Of a stretch of DNA of 7,898 nucleotides, positions 1-4,848 are shown one piece after another. The notes below the pieces were generated by a model. The model had not been told where the DNA came from, did no database searches, and saw nothing but the letters and a program-made list of their open reading frames with translations. The first letter of the stretch is position 1. Each line of letters begins with the position of its first letter. The stretch is taken from positions 9,274 to 17,171 of the forward strand of contig JAHDIA010000007.1 of the NCBI GenBank assembly GCA_020631035.1. Reading direction: 5' to 3'. Both the position numbers and the translations under genes were made by a program. The DNA is from Chitinophagales bacterium. Lineage in GTDB: Bacteria > Bacteroidota > Bacteroidia > Chitinophagales > UBA2359.

Positions 1-26
1 ATTTTGCCTAAAAAACGCCCCGAAAC

Positions 27-41
27 GCCCTAAAATAGGGC
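27..41. repeat. Short GC hairpin (6-bp stem, 3-base loop)
   Basis: GCCCTA at 27-32 pairs perfectly with TAGGGC at 36-41 around an AAA loop. No T-run follows on the + strand. On the - strand the hairpin is followed by a G-rich stretch and only then a T-run, so it is not a standard intrinsic terminator. It could belong to the end of a gene lying left of the window, which cannot be seen. Confidence 0.4.
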
Positions 42-120
42 TTAAAAGGGATTTATGGCTTGGATTTGAGGCTTTATACAGCGCATATTTGAGGTCCAGC
101 TTGATTTGGGTACTAAATAA

Positions 121-148
121 TTGTGAATTATGGGTTGTGAATTGTGAG
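121..148 (+). repeat. Heptamer tandem repeat array, copy 1 (TTRTGAR x4)
   Basis: Four consecutive 7-base units read TTGTGAA, TTATGGG, TTGTGAA and TTGTGAG, followed by a TTGGCTT remnant. The same unit occurs in two further arrays in this upstream region. Short interspersed arrays of 7-base units are typical non-coding repeat families of some bacterial genomes; the function is unknown. Confidence 0.65.
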
Positions 149-250
149 TTGGCTTGGTGTTTTCTGTTCTTTTTCCCTCCCCTACTCCTTTGGCATTTTT
201 TAAATTTAAAAGATAAAGATGGGGGGCATCAACTAAACACTAAACAGCTT

Positions 251-308
251 GTCTTCAGATGCCCGCCATCCAGAAGTGCTGGATGAGCGGGTGGATGCAA
301 TTGAAGAC
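251..308. repeat. Strong imperfect inverted repeat / stem-loop
   Basis: The outer arms GTCTTCA (251-257) and TGAAGAC (302-308) are perfectly complementary. The inner arms CATCCAG (267-273) and CTGGATG (279-285) form a 7-bp stem on a 5-base loop (AAGTG), and this stem continues outward past one bulged base (A286) through CCGC (263-266) with GCGG (287-290). An asymmetric internal loop separates inner and outer stems. It could be a structured RNA, a palindromic repeat of a genomic family, or a protein-binding site; no terminal T-run supports a terminator. The element lies about 250 bases before the first gene. Confidence 0.55.
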
Positions 309-356
309 GCAGCCTAAAACATGCGTTGGTTAACCAGACCAAGACGTAGCCTAGAA
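304..356. repeat. Imperfect 16-base direct repeat (14/16 identical)
   Basis: AAGACGCAGCCTAAAA at 304-319 recurs as AAGACGTAGCCTAGAA at 341-356, with two substitutions. Between the copies lies the perfect palindrome TGGTTAACCA (327-336), and the first copy overlaps the right arm of the 251-308 hairpin. ACGCA (307-311) can also pair with TGCGT (322-326). A pair of direct repeats around a palindrome may be an operator-like site or debris of a repeat element; I cannot decide between these. Confidence 0.45.
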
Positions 357-379
357 TCAATGACCTTGCCCTGTAAAAG

Positions 380-400
380 TTATAAATTATGAGTTATGAA
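380..400 (+). repeat. Heptamer tandem repeat array, copy 2 (x3)
   Basis: Three 7-base units TTATAAA, TTATGAG and TTATGAA are followed by a degenerate TTGGCAA, the same unit and ending as copy 1 at 121-148 (which ends TTGGCTT). It lies in inverted orientation to copy 3 at 452-479, so the two could pair imperfectly as a stem. Confidence 0.6.
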
Positions 401-451
401 TTGGCAAAGAATTTTGCATTCATACGGGTTTTGATGCCCCATTATGCCCAA

Positions 452-479
452 TTTATAATTCACTACTTACAATTCACAA
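452..479 (-). repeat. Heptamer tandem repeat array, copy 3 (x4, inverted)
   Basis: Read on the - strand the units are TTGTGAA, TTGTAAG, TAGTGAA and TTATAAA. This matches the unit of the two + strand arrays upstream, in the opposite orientation. It ends about 80 bases before the first start codon and so lies in the probable promoter or leader region. Confidence 0.6.
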
Positions 480-560
480 TTGAAACCAATTCTTCCAAAA
501 GTGTTGCTTCAAATCGTCTAAAGAGACTGAATACAATTGTTTGAAAACAAAACCCAAAGT

Positions 561-851
561 ATGTCGCAAGAAAGCATTGAAATCACCATTCGGTTGTTGC
601 CTAGTGGGGATGAGTTTGAAGTAGACTTACCCATTTATTTTTCTGGTAAGCAAATATTGGATGAGTTTATGAAAGATGCTCACAACCTGGATATTTCGAC
701 CCACGACCAAGAGGGCAACCGATTGGAATATGAGTTGATTGTTAAAGGCAAAAAAGACAGCATTCACCCTGAAAGTACCTTGCAAGAATCGGGGGTACGA
801 GATGGGGACATCATTTTCTTGGCTCCCAAAATGGTAGCAGGCAGGATATAG
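561..851 (+). CDS. Ubiquitin-like beta-grasp protein (YukD/EsaB-like)
   Basis: A 96-residue protein, small, soluble and without signal peptide or membrane segment. The pattern fits a ubiquitin-like beta-grasp fold: strand-turn-strand at residues 5-24 (EITIRLLPSGDEFEVDLP), a helix around 29-41, a middle strand near 55-62, and the characteristic end SGVRDGDIIFLAP at 77-89, which resembles the late turn and last strand of YukD/EsaB-type ubiquitin-like proteins. I chose the ATG at 561; the frame is open from a TTG at 537, but that start would add eight residues with no visible domain role. The C-terminal tail is MVAGRI, not Gly-Gly. The next gene, an E2-like protein, begins 35 bases downstream, and two JAMM peptidases close the operon, which supports a role as the conjugated or bound modifier. 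A structural (non-conjugated) role, as for EsaB in type VII secretion, is possible, but no secretion ATPase or WXG100 gene is seen here. Confidence 0.8.
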   Translation: MSQESIEITIRLLPSGDEFEVDLPIYFSGKQILDEFMKDAHNLDISTHDQEGNRLEYELIVKGKKDSIHPESTLQESGVRDGDIIFLAPKMVAGRI

Positions 852-886
852 ATTTAAGCGTCTATTTAATTTTTCAATCTAGTAAT

Positions 887-1645
887 ATGAATGCATTAGG
901 CTACGATTTTACCCAACTCAACCCTAGAGAAAAAAGACTGGCAAAAGAACATTTGGCTATAGAAGAATTGTGCCGCAACAATACTTTTATCGAATACAAA
1001 GTGGTTGAACGGGAAGAATTGCTCAAGGGCAGCCCCCCAAAAATTTACCAAGTACAATATCAGTTAAAAAGTATTGTCAACATTGATCACCATCAAAACC
1101 CGATCATTGGCAATAGGCATACGATTGAAATTCGATTGCCCAAACACTATCCTGTTGAGGCGGTTTCGTGTTATGCCGTTACGGATGTTTGGCACCCCAA
1201 TATAAAATGGGATGGGAAATACAAAGGAAGGATTTGTGGCAACATCAAAGATTTTGGCAAAACCTATAGCTTGGATATGCTCATTTTGAGAATTGCCCAA
1301 ATTCTTCAATTTAAAAATTATTTGGCAGAGAATGTACCACCTTATCCCGAAGAAGAAAAAGCTGCCAAATGGGTAAGAGAATATGCGGAACCTCTGGGAA
1401 TTTTGGATAAATTCAATGGCCTTAACGAAGCCAATATTCCGAGCAGCCCTATTGATTTAAACAGCCTTCAACAGACAAGAGAAACCCAAGAGGCCAAAAC
1501 AGATAACAAGCCTAAACCCAAAGCTCCCAAGCCATTGGGTATTAGTATTAGAAAAAAAGAAGGCAAGCGACACGATCCCAATAAACAAGACAATCCGTCT
1601 ACCCATCCCAATGCATTTTCAGGCATTAAAATCAAACGCAAATAA
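887..1645 (+). CDS. E2 ubiquitin-conjugating-type (UBC fold) protein with basic C-terminal tail
   Basis: A 252-residue cytoplasmic protein. Residues about 12-175 match the layout of an E2/UBC domain: N-terminal helix (REKRLAKEHLAIEELCR), beta-meander with RLPKHYP at 83-89, then WHPNI at 102-106 and GRICGNI at 114-120, followed by the helix LDMLILRIAQILQ and a PEEEKAAKWVREYAEP segment like the closing helices of E2s. His103-Pro104-Asn105 is the HPN motif and Cys117 (codon 1235-1237) sits where the E2 catalytic cysteine follows it, so both key elements are present. In known E2s this cysteine takes Ubl from an E1 as a thioester. Residues about 184-252 form a Lys/Pro-rich, probably disordered tail that ends in two similar basic motifs, GISIRKK (218-224) and GIKIKRK (246-252). 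The gene lies between the Ubl gene and the membrane genes, with 14 bases before the next start. The E2 assignment is firm by motif; the substrate and the activating enzyme are unknown. Confidence 0.87.
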   Translation: MNALGYDFTQLNPREKRLAKEHLAIEELCRNNTFIEYKVVEREELLKGSPPKIYQVQYQLKSIVNIDHHQNPIIGNRHTIEIRLPKHYPVEAVSCYAVTDVWHPNIKWDGKYKGRICGNIKDFGKTYSLDMLILRIAQILQFKNYLAENVPPYPEEEKAAKWVREYAEPLGILDKFNGLNEANIPSSPIDLNSLQQTRETQEAKTDNKPKPKAPKPLGISIRKKEGKRHDPNKQDNPSTHPNAFSGIKIKRK

Positions 1646-1659
1646 AAACATCCAAGCCT

Positions 1660-3216
1660 ATGTTTAAGGTTCATCACATATTGATTGTTGTTTGTTTGTT
1701 GTTTTGTTGCCAATGGTGTATTGGACAAAAAACACAAAGTTTTAGTTTTAAAAAAGGACTGAGCAAAAAGGTAGAAGGCAGTTTTCAGTATACCATCATT
1801 GGAAGCAAAGACGGACGAGAAGAGATTTACAATTCTTCTTATCCGCAAATAAATTATTCGGGGGTAAAAGAAAAATTGCTCATTCTTAAATTCAATAAAT
1901 TTCAATTAAATAGAAAGGAAAAATACCGCTTGGAATTTGAGGTGACGACCAATCAAATGAGTGGTTTTAAAATTGTTAATGAAAGCAGCAACAAAGGTTT
2001 GGAAGCCCTTCAAGATGAAAAGACTTTTAGCTTTAAGGCTGTTTCTGAAGCCTCGGGCAATATACGGGTTCAATACCGAATTTACGACATCAAAAAAAAC
2101 AGAATTGTAGAGCGGGGCGAATTGCCTGTACAACGCTATAAAATTGCTGGTGTTGAACAAAGCAACAATGCAAATACTGTTGGCGGGGGAGGTGGCAAAG
2201 GACCCATTGCTGAATTTAAGCAAAGCCATTTTGTGGTGGAAGTAGGGAAAGCGGTGAGTTATCAAGATCTTTCGAGCAACACTCCCAGCAAAAGAGAATG
2301 GATATTTATGGGTGGCAATCCGCCCAATTCTCAATCACAAAATCCTGTGGTTTTTTACAATCAAAAGGGAGAGTTTACAGTACAGCTCAATGTTAGCAAT
2401 GACAATGGAAGTCATCAAAAAATAGGTGTCATTCAAGTCATTGATCCCAACTCAAATACCTCCAGTACCGATGATACTTTTAGTGAAGAACAGCCCCAAG
2501 GCAATCCCGAAGATTCGCTCTACAAAGAAGCCAGTACCCAAAACGATTTGGCATTGTATAGAGCTTATGCCGAAACCTATCCCGAAGGCAAACGCATAGC
2601 CGAAGTTCAAAATAAAATCGAAGAATTGGAAGACATAAACATTGTTTCCAAAATTGAATTGGAGGGTGTATTTGCCATAGAGTTACAATATGCTCAAATG
2701 CCCATCGAGATAGTGAGTAGTTTGGATGGGATAGAATTAATAGAGCAAAACGAACAGTATTTTAAATTTAAAGTCATTGACCAAAAAGACCACGAATTGA
2801 TTTTTACAGATGCTAGGGGAAAAAAAGCACAGACCATTTTGTACGGAGCAGCCAAACCACTCCTTGCCAATTTCAAGCAAACCGATCAAGCTTTGGTCTT
2901 TAACATCAGTGGTGGGCAAGCTCCTTATTTTGCCGAATTTAAAAAAGACGGCATTGGCATACCTAGAGAGTTTCCCTTGGGCAATTGCCTGGAAGCCTGT
3001 AGCTTGACCTTTCCTGAAATCAAAACAAAATTGGGAAATGAACACGGGAAATATACCATCATCATCAAGGATAAAAACAAAAATGTACAAGAAACTTTAA
3101 AAGAAAAATTTGAATTCAAACCCCAAAGCAAATTGGGATTTGTGCCTCCTACTTGGATGTTTTTGCTCTTGCCTTTGATTGGTCTTATTGGATTGATTGT
3201 TTATAAAAATAAATAG
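1660..3216 (+). CDS. Secreted single-pass membrane protein with PKD, TPR-like and SprB-like domains
   Basis: A 518-residue protein. Residues 1-22 are a signal peptide with a Cys-rich hydrophobic core (probable cut near Gly22-Gln23). An N-terminal beta-rich domain spans about 27-165, then a glycine linker (GGGGGKG, 175-181), and a PKD-like domain at about 182-262 with the typical VGKAVSYQDLS and GGNPPNSQSQNPVVFY segments. A short helical repeat follows at 286-323 (Y-KEA...LYRAYAETYPEGK...VQNKI), then a further beta domain (about 328-396), and an SprB/Ig-like domain (about 400-486) with ISGGQAPYF. A transmembrane helix lies near 499-515 with only a short basic tail (KNK) inside, so the bulk of the protein is outside the cytoplasmic membrane. 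Its last four modules resemble the corresponding parts of the JAMM-fused protein at 4849-7260, but no enzyme domain is present. A role as binding or sensor subunit of the same complex is inferred; no specific function is recognised. Confidence 0.82.
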   Translation: MFKVHHILIVVCLLFCCQWCIGQKTQSFSFKKGLSKKVEGSFQYTIIGSKDGREEIYNSSYPQINYSGVKEKLLILKFNKFQLNRKEKYRLEFEVTTNQMSGFKIVNESSNKGLEALQDEKTFSFKAVSEASGNIRVQYRIYDIKKNRIVERGELPVQRYKIAGVEQSNNANTVGGGGGKGPIAEFKQSHFVVEVGKAVSYQDLSSNTPSKREWIFMGGNPPNSQSQNPVVFYNQKGEFTVQLNVSNDNGSHQKIGVIQVIDPNSNTSSTDDTFSEEQPQGNPEDSLYKEASTQNDLALYRAYAETYPEGKRIAEVQNKIEELEDINIVSKIELEGVFAIELQYAQMPIEIVSSLDGIELIEQNEQYFKFKVIDQKDHELIFTDARGKKAQTILYGAAKPLLANFKQTDQALVFNISGGQAPYFAEFKKDGIGIPREFPLGNCLEACSLTFPEIKTKLGNEHGKYTIIIKDKNKNVQETLKEKFEFKPQSKLGFVPPTWMFLLLPLIGLIGLIVYKNK

Positions 3217-3231
3217 GTTCTTTAAAGAACC
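3216..3231. repeat. Perfect 16-bp palindrome between genes 3 and 4
   Basis: GGTTCTTTAAAGAACC begins at the last base of the stop codon of the 1660-3216 gene and ends 15 bases before the ATG at 3247. It could be a dimeric regulator site or, in RNA, a small hairpin (GGTTC stem, TTTAAA loop). No T-run follows, so it is not a typical terminator. The half-site GGTTCTTT also begins the left side of the long inverted repeat in the next intergenic gap (4706-4713). Confidence 0.65.
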
Positions 3232-3246
3232 AACAAATAAATTGGA

Positions 3247-4680
3247 ATGAAGCATTGGTGGATAACATATTGTTTTTGGGGTGCCTGTCTTTTGATGGGC
3301 AATGTCTTGGTATTGGCGTGTCTGGCACAGAGTGGAAAAACCATTTATTTCCAGTATGTACAAGATGGTCAGCAACACCAAGGATCGGTGCAAGTCCTCG
3401 CCAAAAAGATTGTCTTTTCTGATAGGGGCAGTGAGCACCCTTTTGCCTTTGGCAATTACACCGCTCAACTGACTTGTCCGCCCGATTCAGAATGTTTTTT
3501 AAATCTTAGTTTTAAAAATGTTCGCTGGGCAAAGAGTAGCCACAATGGAAATGAACTCAGAATTTACCTAGACAATTACGAACAAATTTCGGGCTTAAAA
3601 CTGTTTAGTCCTGGTGAGTATTATTCTGTTGGGCAGCATAGGAAAACCAGCCAAGCCCTAGAATTTGAAATGACCCGAAGTACAACAGGGAGCATCCCCA
3701 TTAAATTAAAAGTTTACAGCAATGGCATACTTAGCAATGCCCAAAATAAAAGCAATGGGAATGAGTCCGTCTTTGCTCAAAAATACAGGGTAGGATTAAA
3801 CGAAGCGCACAAATCCATTGCCCCTACAAATGTTGTTCGAGAAACGAGCAAGCCCTCTCCTACTCCAACAGCCTCCAAACCTAAAACAGCAATTGTTGAA
3901 AAGTCTAGCACTAACACACCATCTCAGTCCAAGAAAAGCGATGCCGATTTGTGGGCATCCGCCAAAAAACAAAACAAAATAGCAGACTATAAAAACTATT
4001 TACAAAACTACCCCATTGGAAAAAACAGCCAAGCAGCAATGAAAAAAATAGATTCATTGTTTTGGGTAAGTGCCTTGAATACTTATTCATCTGAAACCGA
4101 TAAAAATACACAACAAAAAGCACTGGAGAATTATCTCGCTCAATCACCCAATGGACAATACCGAACAGAAGCACAAAACAAAATAAACAATTTACAAAGC
4201 AATACCGAAAGTGATGTCAAAACTGATGACAACAAGCAAGCAAGCCAATCCCCCAATGAGACAAACAAGGGCGTGGTAGTAGCTTCTGACAATTTGGATC
4301 AGCTTACAGGACGGATGGTTTTTGACCAAAGTAAAAACGAATTGGCTCTCAGCAACATTCAAGGAGGAGAGCCGCCTTACTTTATTCAATTTAAAAACCA
4401 AAGTGGCTATACCAGTCAGCAGTTCTCCATTGGCCATCAATCTTCCAAATCGGTCAAATTGTCTGCTATGCAGCAGCTACCCAAAGGAGACTTGGAAGTT
4501 TTTTTAACCGATGCCAACAAATCATCCCTCTATCCTTTGGGATTTGTCGCCATTGACTCCCAAAGTATTTTTAACCAACAATGGTTTGTCATTGCCCTAT
4601 TTGTACTTGCTTTGTTGAGCATCGTTTCCATCATTTTTTTCAAACAAAAAAGCGACAGACAAAAAGCAAGAGAGTGGTAA
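3247..4680 (+). CDS. Secreted single-pass membrane protein, non-enzymatic paralogue of the JAMM-fused gene
   Basis: A 477-residue protein. Residues 1-27 form a signal peptide; the end VLACLAQ could be cut by signal peptidase I after Ala27 or, less likely, be a weak lipobox at Cys25. The N-terminal beta domain (about 31-186) aligns well with residues 28-180 of the gene 5 product: IYFQYVQDGQ matches VYFEYEVKGK, ELRIYLDNY matches EVRLYISDY, and a close Cys pair (Cys77/Cys83) is shared. A Pro/Thr/Ser-rich linker (about 193-231) leads into two TPR-like helical repeats (about 234-315), then a polar linker and an SprB-like domain (about 352-437; IQGGEPPYFIQF, FLTDANK). A transmembrane helix lies at about 446-465 with a short basic tail. 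The beta domain that genes 3 and 5 have between the repeats and the SprB-like part is missing. It probably acts as a receptor-like partner in the envelope; this is inferred from paralogy and position. Confidence 0.82.
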   Translation: MKHWWITYCFWGACLLMGNVLVLACLAQSGKTIYFQYVQDGQQHQGSVQVLAKKIVFSDRGSEHPFAFGNYTAQLTCPPDSECFLNLSFKNVRWAKSSHNGNELRIYLDNYEQISGLKLFSPGEYYSVGQHRKTSQALEFEMTRSTTGSIPIKLKVYSNGILSNAQNKSNGNESVFAQKYRVGLNEAHKSIAPTNVVRETSKPSPTPTASKPKTAIVEKSSTNTPSQSKKSDADLWASAKKQNKIADYKNYLQNYPIGKNSQAAMKKIDSLFWVSALNTYSSETDKNTQQKALENYLAQSPNGQYRTEAQNKINNLQSNTESDVKTDDNKQASQSPNETNKGVVVASDNLDQLTGRMVFDQSKNELALSNIQGGEPPYFIQFKNQSGYTSQQFSIGHQSSKSVKLSAMQQLPKGDLEVFLTDANKSSLYPLGFVAIDSQSIFNQQWFVIALFVLALLSIVSIIFFKQKSDRQKAREW

Positions 4681-4707
4681 AACAAAAGTTCTTTGACTAA
4701 AAACAGG

Positions 4708-4815
4708 TTCTTTTACAATTTTTGGAGAGTGATTCTTGAACAAATAGTAAGGAGCCACAGGCGACTGGATAGCTTGTTTAAGAATCAGCTCTCTTTAGCT
4801 AAAATTGTAAAAGAA
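4708..4815. repeat. Long inverted repeat / 108-base stem-loop between genes 4 and 5
   Basis: The outer arms 4708-4722 and 4801-4815 are perfectly complementary over 15 bases (TTCTTTTACAATTTT against AAAATTGTAAAAGAA). After a small asymmetric internal loop, GAGAG (4725-4729) pairs with CTCTC (4789-4793). GATTCTTGAACAA (4731-4743) then pairs with TTGTTTAAGAATC (4774-4786) with a single G-T pair. The 30-base apical part contains a mini-hairpin, GCC-ACA-GGC (4754-4762). Flanks read TAAAAACA (4698-4705) on the left and TAAAAAACA (4816-4824) on the right, a possible but weak target duplication. It resembles a miniature inverted-repeat element or an RNA-processing hairpin. No T-run follows on the + strand, so it is not a classic terminator, although it may reduce or separate expression of gene 5. 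Confidence 0.8.
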
Positions 4816-4848
4816 TAAAAAACATTACATCATCAAAGCATTTCTTTT

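Larger units (their letters stand above)
1..560. other. 5' non-coding region upstream of the operon
   Basis: No open reading frame here looks like a real protein. The only one of note, 65 codons from 89 to 286, runs through heptamer repeats and a hairpin arm and has a low-complexity, unconvincing translation. The region instead contains a GC hairpin at 27-41, heptamer repeat arrays at 121-148, 380-400 and 452-479, a strong hairpin at 251-308, a direct repeat at 304-319/341-356, and a 10-bp palindrome (TGGTTAACCA) at 327-336. The operon promoter is expected somewhere before 561, but I could not find a convincing Bacteroidota-type -33/-7 pair. Confidence 0.7.

Noticed and set aside
89..286. 65-codon reading frame upstream of the operon
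   Set aside because: It crosses heptamer repeats and an arm of the 251-308 hairpin, and its translation is a low-complexity hydrophobic stretch without family resemblance.
504..539. Possible Bacteroidota promoter (TTG at 504-506, TACAATTG at 532-539)
   Set aside because: The -7-like element deviates from TAnnTTTG and the spacing of about 25 bases is longer than usual, so it is not better than chance in AT-rich DNA.
537..560. TTG start extending the Ubl by eight residues
   Set aside because: The domain begins just after the ATG at 561; the extension adds no recognisable element and TTG is a weaker start choice, so 561 was preferred, though 537 cannot be excluded.
561..851. Type VII secretion component (EsaB/YukD) as the operon's function
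   Set aside because: No FtsK/EssC-type ATPase, WXG100 protein or other secretion gene is present, while E2 and JAMM genes are, so a Ubl pathway is the better reading.
1064..1309. Minus-strand reading frames within the E2 and membrane genes
   Set aside because: They lie fully antisense to well-supported + strand genes and show no domain features; they are shadows of the real coding frames.
4708..4815. Long inverted repeat as an intrinsic terminator or retron-type RNA
   Set aside because: No T-run follows on the + strand and no reverse transcriptase is encoded nearby; repeat or RNA-processing element is the safer description.
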